A stretch of DNA of 64,000 nucleotides from Trebouxia sp. TZW2008. Its lineage: Eukaryota > Chlorophyta > Trebouxiophyceae > Trebouxiales > Trebouxiaceae. The number at the start of each line of letters is the position of its first letter. Positions within the stretch are counted from its first letter, which is position 1. A program made the translations under genes and the position numbers. The notes under the pieces were generated by a model. That model made no database searches. It was not told the DNA's origin and worked only from the letters and a program-made list of their open reading frames with translations. Positions 1 through 14,400 of this stretch are shown here, piece by piece. The DNA lies in contig BDIU01000144.1 of assembly GCA_002118135.1 (NCBI GenBank), forward strand, positions 4,179 to 68,178, written 5' to 3'.

Positions 1-784
1 TCCGCCAAGTCCTCCACCCCCATCCCCACCCCCTAATCCACCACCTCTACCTTCACCACCACCCCCTTCACCACCTCCAGAAACATCTCCACCACCGCCA
101 GAGGAGCCCCCACCTCCAGAACCATCTCCACCACCTCCAGAAGAGCCCTCACCACCTCCACAGGAGCCCCCACCACCTGCAGAGGAGCCGCTGCCACCCC
201 CAGCATCATCTCCACCACCTCCAGAGGAGCCACCACCACCGGCACAGGAGCCTCCACCACCTGCAGAGGAGCCACCGCCTTCCCCACCCGGCCAGCAGCC
301 ACAAAGCTCTCCTGCATCCATTCCTGAAGCAGCGCCTGAGACAGCAGCTGAGTCGGCACCTGAGTCAGCACCTGAAACAGCACCCGGGACAGCACTTGGA
401 GCAGTACCTGGGACAGCGCCTGAGACAGCGCCTGAGACAGCACCTGGGACAGCGCCTGAGACAGCACCTGAGATAGCGCCTGAATCAGCACCTGAGCCAG
501 CAGCATCGCCTCAAACGCAACCCACTGCAGCCCCACAGCAAGTCCCGCACTCACCTACACCACCCTTTTCACCGCCTCCACCACCACCTTCACCACCGCC
601 TTTGCCACCGCCTTCACCACCACCTTCACCACTGCCTTCACCACCACCTTCATCACCTCCACCGTCCCCTCCACCATTGGCAATGCATTCACCATCACCA
701 CGACTCACATCACCGCCACCACCACCAGCCACAGCTGCCTCACCATACATCAGTGTGTTCCTAAAAGGCAACAAGACATTCCAG
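1..784 (+). CDS. Gene 1 exon: Pro-rich (SPPP/PPPEEP) linker leading into first Ig-like module
   Basis: The frame starting at base 2 is open to the donor at 785 (CCAG|GTCAGC), 261 codons. It reads SPPP/PPPE-type repeats, then a block of APETAPGTAPET-type repeats (about 300-500), a second SPPP block (about 550-730), and finally PYISVFLKGNKTFQ, which looks like the first strand of an Ig/HYR-like module. Such SPPP stretches resemble hydroxyproline-rich linkers of algal cell-surface proteins. Open reading frames on the minus strand and in other frames here are composition shadows. Confidence 0.75.
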
Positions 785-3700
785 GTCAGCTGCAAGTAAC
801 ACACACACTTGTTCATTATAAATAGTCCACGCTTTGGCTGGACTGGCAGGGCAACATGATGTCATGGTTGAAGCGCATGCGCACATGACGTTCTTGCATG
901 TAGATGGCTAAAGCTACAATGCAATGACTTACACTGATCCATGCTGATTTTATTTGCATACTGCCCTTGTCTGGTCTTCATGGCAGGAATGAAATTGATT
1001 GATTGGATGACGGATTGATTGGTTAAATGCAGGTTCCTGTAGGTGGCACTTTCAAGGATCCTGGGTGTTTTGCTGTTTCCAGTGCGCCTGGTAGCAGCAA
1101 CCCTGTGACAGTCACAGCCAGCATTGTGCGAGGTAGAGCATGTCACAAGCTCACATGAAACCTTGCTTGCGTGCAAAGTGTGCCTGGCAACAGCAATCCT
1201 ATGACTGTCACATCCAGCATTGTGCGAGGATATGCATGTCAGAAGCATGACAGACTTTTGCGTCCATGCAAGGACAGTCAACACATGCGTTCATCAGACA
1301 TCTTTGTACCTAGCTCCTGTTTTACAATGTCCTACGATGTGTGCCCTGTCGTCTTTACTGCCTTTACTGTTGGGAACATAACCCATTGCTGTTGTGGTAT
1401 TGCAGGAGGGTTGCTTATTAGCACAGCAGCAATCACCATGTTGTTGTGTGTGATTGTGCATGGCAAAGTGACATTGTCAGACCAAATTGACAGTCAGGCA
1501 CCAGCGTGCATCAGCTGTTACTGAGTCTGCTGTTATGCATGATCCATACCTGTCATTTACAGGGGGCTCAGCTATCAGAACAGCAGCAATTTCAGCGTCA
1601 CCGTGCATCGCAATGCATGACATCTCACTGACTATGCTGACTGCGCCTGGTGTCTTGCTACAGGAGGCCACTCATCAGCATGCAGCAGTCATGATGCCGC
1701 CGTATGTCATCCTGCTTGCACTACATCCCATTGGGCTTGCAAATCATGTGCATCATCCATGCCTATTGTTTTGCAGGAGTCAAGTATTAGCACAGCAGCA
1801 GTCACAGCATTGCCATACGTCATCTTTCACTACATCTCATTGGGCTTGCAAATTTTGCATCATCCATGCCTGTTGATTTGCAGGAGGCTATATCAGCACA
1901 GCGGCAGTCACAACATCGCCATATGTCATTGAGTACACCAGCATGGATGCTTTGGGCAACATGGGCACGCCATTGTTCCGCTATGTATCAGTGGTGGATC
2001 AGTGTGCTCCCCAAAGATACTGTACAAGCAGCGGTAAATTCACAATCTCATTGTACTCGCTGATGATTGTGTTTGCATATGACTGCGTGGATGCCTTGAG
2101 GAATGCGAGAGTGCTAGTGTTCCGCTATATATCAGTGGTGGATCAGTGTGGTCCTCAAAGATACTGTACAAGCAGTGGTATTTTGGCTGTTGTTGGGTTG
2201 TATCTGTGACTGTTGTCAAATGTCAACGTTGTCAAATATCATAGCGTGGATTTTTTGGGCAATCTGGGCACCACAGGGATGCTGAGCACATCCATGACTT
2301 GTTCTCGAAGGGGCATGCCAGGATCACATGCCCAACAGAGCCTTGTCTTGCTTTGATGCACAGGTTCTTGCAGCTTGTATGGCATCTTTCTGACCACAGG
2401 TCTCAGAGTGTTGACCTAGAAGAATCTGAACAAAGCAGAATGGATGACCACGCCTATGGAGAATTTAGAGAGCAGCAAAGTCACGTTCATGCATCATACT
2501 TGCCTGCGCATGCCAGCATCATGCCGCTGCCCCATAAAGCTCTCTGCTCCGCAGGTTCCTGCAGCCTGTACGGTGTCTGCCTGACCACACTAGTGGGTGT
2601 CATGCGCAACACTGCGCCAACCATCAGCCTCATGACCACAGCTGCGGCACCTGCAACCACCACTATCAAGTATGGCTACAACTACACCACATGCAGCGGA
2701 GACCAGCAGCCAGCAGTGGGCGCTGAGTGTGAGTTGGGGGCCACTGCTCAAGATGCTCAGGATGGAGACCTGACTGCGTCTGTGCTAGTGTGCGCGCCCA
2801 GCAGCTGCGCAACAGCTACCTGCATCTCAAGTGAGTACAGAGTCTTCTCTGCAGTCTTGACTTATCGGTATCAAAGCTATGCCAAGTGACTCTTGAGTTG
2901 CCGCATCAAGTAAGTATCCTGCTGGTTCAGTCAGGATGGCAAATAGCCACAGCGGTATGTGCTGTGACCCTTGGGTTCAGGGGTTTGGGATGTTTACCCC
3001 AACCCCTCCTGGCGCCCTATGGTTGAAGCACAGCGACGGCAGCAAGATCACCATTTCTTTTGTTGTCTATGATGACTCCGTGCCTCCATGTCCCGTCAAT
3101 CTTCAACAGCTTGATATCTTGGCCCAGGGTCTTGATTGTTGCCTGCAGTCACCTAATGTCCCGTCAATCTTCAACAGCTTGATATCTTGGCCCAGGGTCT
3201 TGATTGTTGCCTGCAGTCACCTGTTTGTAAAGGGTTGGACTGACGCCTTGTGGCTTGAAAACAGCGACTGCTGCCCTAGACGGCACGACCTTCTCTTCTC
3301 TGCCTCCCGCCCCTCGCTGTTTCACTTCGTCCCCCTTGCCCCTTATCTTTCCCACCTCCCAAGAATGACATACAGCTCGACACTCACTGAAGTGCAGTGA
3401 TGCTGCCTGCATGTCACCTGTTTGTGAAGGTCAGACTTGCGCCTTGTGGCTTGAACACAGCAACAGCTGCCATAGGCAGCATCATTCCCCCCTTCCCCTC
3501 CTCCCCAAGCCCCACATTTTCAGCCACTGTTAATTGCATACATCTCTGAACACCAGATCAAGGTCATAGGCAGCAAGATAACCATTCCTTTCAATATCTA
3601 TGATGACTTGATGCCTGTCCACCAATCACTCACAGCTCAAGATTCGTTCAAGCTCATTGTTGCCTGCAGGTCACCTGTTTGTGAAAGTTGGACTGACGCC

Positions 3701-6700
3701 TTGTGGCTTGGACTCAGCGACAGCTGCCATAGGAAGCAAGATCACCATTCCTTTCACTGTCTATGACGACTCTGTGCCTAGCCTGACAGCCACAGTCACA
3801 CGGACGCTCCTTGTGGTGTCTCCTTGCTTGCCAGGTGTGATTTGAACAGAGTGCATGCTTTCTGGTGACAGTCTCGCGTAATGCCATGTGCCTGATCCTG
3901 CTTGTCATGAGATGTGCTCTCAGCGTGACACAAGCAAGCTGCAGTAACACGGACGGTCACGGTGGTACTTCCTTGCTTGTGACGGGGTGACCTCAAGCTT
4001 TCTGATGGTGACATTTGCTTGAAGTGCTGGATTGTGCTTTGTTCCTTCCTGTCATGCTGCATGCAATCCGCGTAGTGGAAGCAGCCACAATCCCACAGAG
4101 ACTCCTGTTGTTGACAGGTTCATGTAGAGCTTGCTAATGAAATGCTTCTGCCTATCATGATGCCTACAATGTGTCCTGTCAAAGTGTGGTTTGCTACAAG
4201 TTCTCGCAGCCAACTCTGCTGTGTCTTGTCAAGGCTAGCAGCATGTTGGGACAAGGCACGACAAGACTGTTGCTGTGAAACCAGTGAGGAAAGTACTAGG
4301 GCTGTCAGTAAATGCTCAATCTGATCATGCAGGTGAAAATTTTTGTGATGGGCGCTGCTACTCAGTCACCTGTGCACTGCTGGCGCTAACGAAGAATGGT
4401 CCAGCTCCGGTGCTTGTGCTATCAACTGCAGTCAAGGCTTTGGCTGGTGCGTCAAATGCACTGACGCTACCGTATGGCATCGCTATGCCATTCCAAGTGC
4501 TGCCTTGTGCAAGCAAAGGTAAGCGATCTTTCCTCTGTGACAAACATGGTCAGTTTTTACTGTCATCAGCAGTCTGGAATGTGGCTGGTGTGTCAAAAGC
4601 ACTGACGCTACCGTATGGCATCGCTATGCCATTCCAAGTGCTGCCTTGTGCAAGCAAAGGTAAGCGATCTTTCCTCTGTGACAAACATGGTCAGTTTGTA
4701 CTGTCATCAGCAGTCTGGAATGTGGCTGGTGTGTCAAAAGCACTGACGCTACCGTATGGCATCGCTATGCCATTCCAAGTGCTGCCTTGTGCAAGCAAAG
4801 GTAAGCAATGCATAGTCTTTTGTCACCACTAAAATAATCAGCATCAGCAGCATTCACATGCGTTCTTATGAGGGTCTATGAACCAACTGGCTGCATACAT
4901 ACAGCAGCAACGCATCGCCTCCAAGAATGCTCTTGATGCTCAAACATACTAAAGATTCAGTACGCTGCAGCTTACACTTGAGACTGCTGTTAACGTTGTC
5001 ACACCATTGTGAAGTATTTGTTGCCGATGAAGGTGTTCTCTGGCATGACACAAAACACGCACTTGCTGCAGATGACCAGATACACTGCTCTGCGCATGCA
5101 CTAGATAGTCTAGGCAGTGACGCTGAAGTTTCATCCAGTATGCATAGCAAGCTTTTGCATTACTGGCATTAATTACATGACATGTATGTTTTGCAGATGA
5201 CCAGACGATCTGCTCTGCATATGCACTGGATAGCCAAGGCAATGACCTTTCATGTTCCATACTGTATGCATAGCAATCTTTTGCACACATGACATCATCA
5301 GCCCCAACCTTTTTGTGTTGCAGATGACCAGATGGACTGCTCTGCATATGCTCTGGACAGCTTAGGCAATGGCATTTCAAGTTCCATACAGTATGTATAG
5401 AATTTCCTGCACTAGTGTCATCACTAACACAGGACGTGTATGTGTTGCAGACGATCAGATGGACTGCTCTGCATATGCAGTGGATAGCGTAGGCAACGAC
5501 ATTTCCAGTTCCATTCAGTATGCTACCAGCAATCCCACATGCCCAGCAGACCAGGCTGGAACCCTATCATGCCCGCTATGTGCTGTGCAGTACATGCAGC
5601 AGGGGCTGTGTCTACCTGGCAGGTAACCCTACCTGCTGCTTGCGCCCGACCCATATCCCTCATGTCACATCTTGCATTTCACTATGTCTTTAGCAACCCC
5701 ACATGTCTAGTAGACCAGGCAGGAACCCTGTCATAACTGCTATGTGCTGTACAGTACATGCAGCCGGGCTTGTGTTGACCTGGCAGGTAACCTTGATTGC
5801 TATTCCATCACGCGCCATGCTCTTCATGTATCATGCTTGATGGCCTCTTACATTTCTACGATGAGACGCATTTCCCAAACTGAGTGCTGACCAGCTGGCG
5901 ACCTGAAACGTTATGCGAAGAAAGATGCAGTAGTGCCAAGATATGGTAATTCATGATCGTGTCATTTCTGAGGGGTACACTTTACGCTGTGCTGCTGTTT
6001 GCGGGTATCAAGTCCAGTACAATGCCACTGACAGCAATGTATTGATTTGTGCAGTTATCAGGTTCAGTGCAATGCGACTGACAGCAACAGCCGAGCTGCC
6101 ACTCCTTTGCTGTTGAACATCACATTCACAGAATCAGCAATCATCACAGGCAGCTTGCTGTTTATGTGTCTTCCCTGTGTTCTGTGCCCACTCTACGCTG
6201 TTCTGACGTGTGCAGGTATCAAATTCACTATGACGTCACTGACCACAATGTGTTGATGTTGCAGTTACCAGATTCAGTACAATGTGATTGACAGCAACGG
6301 TCGAGCTGCCACTCCTTTGCTGTTGAACATCACCTTCACAGAGTCAGCAATCATCACAGGCAGCTTTCTGTTCATGGGTCAAGCAGCAACCACCATCACT
6401 GCCCAACAGAACGCGGTTTCGCTGTTGGACACCAGCTCCATTGTCAACGCTGCCTTCAAGGAAGCTGTCGCAGCTGCGTTTGCATCCTGGCTTAGTACTG
6501 CCACCTCAGCTTACATTAGTCAGCTGGTGACTAATCAGATGTCAGATGCAACTTGGATACAGGCCACAAACTCACTCAGGCTCAGCCTGTTCAGCAACGT
6601 GCTGCAGACAGACGTGAAGGTGTTGAATGCAAGCATTGATGCTAATGTCACAGCATTGCTAGCAAGCAGTACCCCATCTGTCATGCAGAACTATGCCTAC

Positions 6701-9700
6701 AATGTGACATTGAGGGTCACGGTACTGACAGCAGACCTGTTGTCATCTGTCTTTGTCAGCGTGTTGAATCATACTCACAGCAAGCACAGCAGGCGGCACC
6801 TGCTGGATGCCCAGTTTGACTTTGAGGCAGATCAGGTGGCCTTGGACCACAGCACGGGCACAGCGCAGCACAGCATGACAGCAGCAGAGCACAGCAGGCG
6901 GCGTCTGTTGGGTGCACCTTTTGAATTCAAAGCAGATCAGGAGGCCTTACATCACATCACAGCGCAGCACAGCATGGCAGCAGCGGAGCACAGCAGGCGG
7001 CGTCTGTTGGGTGCACAGTTTGAATTCGAAGCAGATCAGGAGGCCTTACATCACATCACAGTGCAGCACAGCATGGCAGTTGCAGCAAACATGTACAGTA
7101 GCAGCAGCAGTGGTACTGGTACACACAGCACACATAAGAGTGCTAGTAAGTACAGTGATTTCAAACATAGCAGCAGAAGCAGCCGACCCAGCAGTCAGAC
7201 ACACTCTCAGTATGACAGCAAAACAGGCTTGTATACTAGCAGCAGCAGTCATAGCAGTCGTGACGACAGCAGCAGCAGTCACAGTAGCAGTAGCAGTCGT
7301 ACCAGCAGCAGTAGCAGCAGCCATAGTAGCTGCAGTAGCAGCAGTCAAAGCAACGCTGACAACGGCAGCAGTCACAGCAATCTTCACAGTAGCAGTCATA
7401 GGAGCAGCAGCAGCAGCAGTCATAGCAGCAGCAGCACTAGTAGCATTAGTAGCAGCAGTCAAAGCATCAGCAGTTCCGATAACAGTCACAGCAGCAGCAG
7501 GTATAGTGACATGTACAGCAGCAGCAGTCAGTCTGCACGCAACAGCAAACGCAGTAGCAGTAGCATTAGTGACGTGTACAACAGCAGCAGTCGGGTTGCA
7601 AGCGACAGCAGCAGTCATAGTAGCAGCAGTAACAGTGGAAGCAGCAGCAGCAGCAGCAGCAGTTCTGGCATTTACAACAGTGGCAGTCAGTTTGCAAGCA
7701 GCAGGCGCTTGCAAGCTTCTCAGTCAGCTTCAACCTTTCCTTTAGCGTCACTGCTGCAGTTCAAGACACAACTCACACTGGCAGCATTTCACGGCACCTC
7801 TGGATGCAGCACTCAGAGCATTGCTACCTTGTTCTATGGCGGTGCGAGTGTGCCAGCTGCGTTGCATCAACTGTGTGGGGATTCTCAGGGTGACCTGAGC
7901 TTCAGTCAAGCGCTGTTGGGTATGGCAAACAGCAGCGTGCCTCTTTTCCAGGTGAGGATTCCTTGTCTTTTTCCTTGTCAAGAAGCATCTGTTATTCTAT
8001 GGCGGTGCGAGTGTGCCAGCTGCGTTGCATCGACTGTGTGGGGACGCACACGGGGACCTGAGCTTCAGTCAAGCCTTGTATAGTATGGCCAACAGCAGCA
8101 TGCCTCTTTTCCAGGTAGGTAATTGAAGTTGTTGTCAAGTGATCAAGATCATTGATTGTTCTATGGCGGTGCAACCATGCCTGATGCTTTGCATCAGCTG
8201 TGTGGGGATGCACATGGAGACCTGAGCTTCAGCCAAGCACTGTTGGGTATGGCAAACAGCAGCGTGCCTCTTTTCCAGGTAATGGTCATCTTTCTTCTCG
8301 GGAATCCCTTAAGGGCTTTTGTTGTCCACTGTGTGTCTTCTTTTCTAAGGCGGTGCAAGCGTGCCTGCTGCGTTGCATCAGCTTTGTGGGGATGCACATG
8401 GGCACGCAAGCTTCAGTCAAGCGTTGCTAGGCATGGCAAACAGCAGCGTGCCTCTTTTCCAGGTGTCGGTCATCTTTCTTCACAGGAACTCATCAATAAC
8501 ATTTGTTTTCTCCTCCTTATCTTCTGTTCTGTGGGGGAGCAGGCACGCCTGCTGCTTTGCATCTACTGGCTGGCCATGGAGATTCACATGATGACCTCAG
8601 CTTCAGTCAGGATTGTTGGGTATAGCAGCCTGAAACAAAGGCACGCTGCTCTCTGCTATACCCTCTACAGGCTGTGATCAAGAGTGTTTGAGGTTCAATG
8701 TATTGACAATGACCATTGATGGTTGTTGTTGTTGCCGCTGCTAGCCTGATGTTACCTGTTTGTGACTGACATTATTATGGTAGGGCAAATTTCATTGTCT
8801 GGTGCCGCAGCTTCGTTCAACCGCCAAGCCAGTATATGGACTGCAGCTGATGATGCTGACGACGGTGCTCGATGCTGTCATCACGCTGTGTCATTTTCCA
8901 AAACTGTGACTGTAACCCAGAGCAGACTGCCTGCAGGTGTTGCAGCTCCAGTCAGCTACCACTCAGCCGCAGAGCCAGCCTGTGAATTATAGATCCGGTA
9001 TTGAGGCAATGGTCTTAGCCATACTGCAGCACACAACCAAGCTCTGATCCCTTACCGCTACTCTGTCTTAGACCAAAACACAATATGTGCAGGTGTTGCA
9101 GCTACAGTCAGCTACCACTCAGCCGCAAAGCCAGCCTGTGGATTAAAGATCCGGTATTGAGGCAATGGTCTTAGCCGTACCGCAGCACACCGCAGCACAC
9201 AACCAAGTTTTGATTGCACACTGCGTTTCTGCCTTAGACGAAACTACACTGTGTGCAGGTGTTGCAGCTTCAGTCAGCTACCACTCAGCCGCAGAGTCAG
9301 CCTGTGGACTACAGATCCGGAATTGAGGCGATGGTCTTAGCCATACTGCAGCAGACCAACCAGACTCTCATTGCACAGCAGCACCAAGCAATGGACTTAG
9401 AGACGGAATACCTGGATGCGCACGGCGCCGCAGCGTCATTCGCCGATGTGATTGCGCTGTATGCGGCATACTTGGCGGATGCTCTTGCTATGAATGCCAA
9501 CATGAGCCTAACGATGCAGACCAACTTGCTGCATCTCAACCTCACATCACCCCTCTTGCCGGTAAGACGCACCCCTGTACAGTGAGACCCTTACGTCCTT
9601 TGCAGTTTCTTGCATCTGAAGCTGACGCCATCGTGATTACTGGTAATACCCAACGTTGATAGATGATGTCATGATGCCCCAGCGTCCTTTGCGGACGTGA

Positions 9701-11438
9701 TTGCTTTGTGTGTGGTGTATCTCGCGGATGCCCTTGCTATGAACGCAAACATGAGCCTAACGGTGCAGAGCAACTTGCTGCATCTCAACCTCACATCGCC
9801 CCTCTTGCCGGTAAGACGCAACCCTGTACAGTGAGACCCTAACGTTTTTTGCAGCTTCTTGCGTCTGAACCTGAAGTCCTCGCCATTGCTGGTAAGACTC
9901 AACATTGGTTACTGATGTCATGATGCCCCAGCGTCCTTTGTGGATGTGATTGCTTTGTGTGTGGTGTATCTGGCAGATGCCCTTGCTATGAATGCCAACA
10001 TGAGCCAAACGGTGCAAACCAACCTGCTGCATTTCAACCTCACATCGCCCCTCTTGCCGGTAAGACACAACCCTGTACGGTGAGACCCTAATGTCCTTTG
10101 CAGTTTCTTGCATCTGAAGCTGACATCATCACCATTTCCGGTAAGGCACTACACTCTGCAATGATGTTCCAGTATCCTTCGCAGATGTGATCATGCACAA
10201 GACTTGCCCAGGAGGGTCTGCTGACAGTGCTATGCAGTGCTTTAAGAACACGATTGGTAGCATTGCTGTGCACATGACTTGACAATGTCAGCCCCTCTTC
10301 CTGCACAACAAATTCGCAATGCTCAGCGCACCGCCAGTTTCACAAGTCAGCCACTATACTAGTCAGCAGCATCAAGCCTCATTCATACTTGTGTGGCGCA
10401 TGTGGATAGCTGTAGGTGTTGATGCCGCAGACATTGATCTTGGCATGCTGTACACATTTTCTTTACAATACATGCTCTTTTGCCATGCAAAAAATCCTCA
10501 CTTTCTGCAATCTGTATCAAAATATTTCGCCGCATCCACTGCAGGCAAACATCCTTACGCCCAGCTTTGCACTGGGCAATATCTTGAGAGATGAATGTCA
10601 CAACACTGTCCTTTGCTTCTGTGATTAAAAACAGACCGTATCTACTGCAGGCAAAGATCCTTGCATCCAGCTTTGCGCTGCGCACCATCTTGATAGCACA
10701 GCAGGCAGCTAGCACAGCAGCCCTGTCAAGCCTGACTGTGCCAGCCAACTGCAACAGGACAGCCACAATGCAATACACCTTTGTGGTAAGCTGCTACTGC
10801 CTATTCCAAAACAATACTTTGTCTCTCCGCCCACTTGTGCAACCCCCAAACAAAGCCCCACCCCCCCACCCAAACCTCACCTGAACAGCCACAATGCAAT
10901 ACAACATCGTGGTGAGTGGTGCTGCCCCTGTGCTTTTGCACATTCCCTGACTGCCCAGGACCCCCCCACCACTTGCGTACTCCTCCAATCAATGCTTTGT
11001 TTGCCAGCCAACTGCAACAGGACAGCCACAACGCAGTACACCTTTGTGGTGAGTGCTGCTACCCCCTGTGCCTTTGCACATGCCCTGACCCCCTGAAATT
11101 CTCATCCTCTCCCCCCCCTCTACTGCCAAACTCTTGCATACTCCTTCAATTGATGCTGCATCTGCCAGCTAGCTGCAGCAGCAAAGTCAAAGTACAGCAC
11201 ACCTTTGTGGCAAATGCTGCAGCCAAAAATCGGGGTCAACAAGGATCAGTTCCCGACCCTTCTGCAACCCCTTCCAACCCCTTCCCCTCCATTCCACCTT
11301 TGCACCTTCATACTTGGCCTGCTTCTGCAGTATGTGATGTGTGATCTGCTTTGATGCCAAGATGAAGTACAAGCCTTGTCTGCCAAAGGAATTGCAGCTT
11401 AAGCTCAAATGCAGCTAGGTCATGAAGCACTCCTGCAG

Positions 11439-11479
<41 letters not shown>

Positions 11480-14400
11480 ACATTCAACAGACTTCTGGAA
11501 TGCTGATGGTGCATTCCGCAAAAAGCTTGAGATCCATGTCAGACAGAGCATGCCAATCAACAGCACTTCTGGCTGTTTGGTGCATGAAAGCAAATGAATG
11601 ACCTACAAGCAGACACCTGAAACTGCCTGCAGGTGACTAACAGCACCAGTACAGAGGACGTGGCCAACAGCAGCAGCACCAGAAAGCTGCTGAGTGATGA
11701 GGTAAGCCCTTTGAAAGTTGCCTTGTGAATTCAATATCAATGCAACAAATGCCATGTGGTCAGTCAACAGTAGAACCATGTGTTTAACTGCTTACACACA
11801 TCCCTCACAGCCTTTGCCATGGCTCATTGCAAAACAGAAGGCATTCCAAAGCCTTGTCAAAAGGTTTTGTGGCAATTGTAGTGAATTAGACAAAGGGCCT
11901 GTGTTGGCCATAACGACTGCAGCATAGGTGCAGTACAAGGTACTTGTGACCTGAAATCATACTGCCTGATTGGCTGCACATAACCTTTGGCTGCTTCTGC
12001 TCACTGTGGTGGATTTCACATCAGAGAAATGTCTGTTTGCAGACAAACAGCTGGGAAGGTTACCTGATTGCCAGCCAAACCTCTTCTACTTTGGGTGCCA
12101 GCACAAGTGCTCAGGATCTGATGCGCAAGCGCTATCTGGGTATCTCAGGAAGCAACAAAGTTGTGGGCGCTTTGGAGATGCAGCTGGTGACTAGAAACAA
12201 GGTTCCTGTAACTTTGTTCAAAACCTTGAATTTAGCAGGCAAAAATTGCTCATGCCCTTGACTTCTGTTACGTGATGGACCACTACGTAGCTTGACAGCT
12301 GGTAATGTGCCCCAAAGTCAAAATCTGGAATTTTTAGACCCCATCATGCAGTTTGATGTCTCAGGAAGCGACAAAGTAATGGGCGATTTGGAGATGCAAC
12401 AGGTGAGTCATCACTGTGTTGCTGCTCAGCTTGGTCCCCAACAGTTGCGATAATGATTTCACCAAAGCCGTTGACCACGGCACTTAGTTGCTGATGCTGT
12501 GCTGCCTTGGATACTTCTGAACCACAAACAATGCTTATTGTCAGCTAGACACGGGAGTACTGTGCATATGCTTGCACATTTGATGCATTGACCACATTCA
12601 AACCTTGCACTCATTGTGCCCCAACGGCGCTTGTGGTCTGCCTGTCCATAGAACTGTTTGCTAGTGTGTTCACTGCAATCCTTACTCTGTCTGTTGGAGA
12701 AAAACTGTGTTGTGCTTTGCAGGAGCCAGATGTCATACTGTGCACTTCCAAGCGCTTCCACAAGCTTAACACCAAGTGTGGCAGCATACCAGGTAATTTT
12801 CACCATTGCTTGGAATGCTGCATGACTGCTTATCCTGCCATTGCCTCATGTCTTAGTCAACAAACCTGAGTCAGGTACCTAGCATGTGACAACAGATGAC
12901 ACATCATTGTCTCATCTCGCGGTTCCAACAGCTTGGGTGACTGACCAGTTGCATTGTCAGTGTATTTTGTTTTGCATCAATGCTTTGAGCGGTTTGCACC
13001 TGAGCTGACAAATAGCCATGGTGGCCATAGAAACACTTGGCAAGCACTTGTGTACAAAGACTTGCCCTGCATGTTGAGTTATGTTGGTTTGAGACTGCTT
13101 CTGACAGCCTCGCACAGAGGCGGCTGATCACGTCTGTATGCACCTGATTGCGTTTCTTTTGAGTTGGGTCTTTTCGTCCATACACCACAATTAACCTACT
13201 GCTCGTTGCGGTGTGCCTGGCAGAAGTCGGGGTTGCCAGTATTGGCCTTGAAGGAAGGGCACCTGGGATCGTCCCAGCTGCAGTGGGAGATCCAATGGGG
13301 GGTCCAGCAGGGGCCACCACAAAAACCCCTCAGAGCCTTGGAGTAGACCCTGTCTTCCAGATATACTCCTACCTGTGGAATATCAACCAGTGGGGAGAGG
13401 AGTCAGAGTATTATAACATTACTAAGGTGCTGCAAAGCCGCCAACATAGGAATGCTAGACTTGCTCAGGCATGAATTGCTCACAGCGGTACTTTACATAT
13501 CCCTGACAGCGGCAGCATTGCCTGGTTCTGTGCAAAATTTTAGGTAAATTGAATCTCATGCAAGGGCAATGCATCATGCTTCCGGTGTCTGTATATAAGT
13601 GATGCACACTGCTGTGCATGTCACAGCCACAAGCATGTCGCTGCACATCAAGGGGCTGGAGCAATTGTTTCAGCTAGCTTTGCTGTTACATGCAGTACAC
13701 TAATACTGACATGTTCTGATGTTGTCTCAATGACTCCCTGTTGGATCCTTACAACTGTGAAGCTAGAATGAATCATGTCACTGATTGTTTGATGATCGAC
13801 CGATTGCTTGAGAAATTGACGGATTGACCAAAATTTAGTTGACTGATTGATTGTTTCTGCTTCTGCTAGGGCTCTGGCGATGTGGACTCTCTTGGCAATC
13901 CATACGGCTTCTTCTCCACAGCGCTACAGCACCACACACCGTCCTTCCCCATCTTAGTCACCAACCAGATGTCCAGATCCCGATCAGTGAATCAGCTCAT
14001 CCTGATGTCAGATGGACGCTACCTAAGCCCAAGCACAGCCAATCTGGCATTGCGCATGGTTGCTTACAACGCAGATGCACACGCTTTGGCATATGCTCGG
14101 GCTGTGTTTGAGTGGCTAGCTGCTGGGACAATCACAGCTACTCCGCCGTTCATTCTGGCGCTGCCTGTGCTGCCTTACGCTTCCTACGTCCCATCCAGGT
14201 AAACCCCCTTTCCGCCCCCCTGCCCACGCCCCCAAAGCACCCCCTNNCCCCCCCCCCCCCCTACCCCCCAATCCCCCCCTGACAACCTTCCTCTCAATCC
14301 CTCAGCATGCCCAGCCCATTTCTCCCACATACTTTTGCATGTGCTTGAGCTGTGCTTGAGTGACGGGCTGCAGAAATGATCACGGCCGCTCCGCTCATTC

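Noticed and set aside
33..816. Long minus-strand and alternative-frame ORFs over the Pro-rich exon
   Set aside because: They are Val/Leu- or Gly-rich shadows of the CCN-rich repeat; only the frame from base 2 leads to a valid donor and a recognisable module.
4275..4832. The uninterrupted 185-codon ORF as an intronless gene
   Set aside because: It is open only because a 141-bp unit (multiple of three) is repeated; splice sites are present in every unit and fit the neighbouring exons.
6912..7745. Ala/Val-rich ORFs on both strands across the serine tract
   Set aside because: They are alternative readings of AGC repeats (GCA, CAG, CTG); the Ser frame continues from the conserved module and reaches a real donor.
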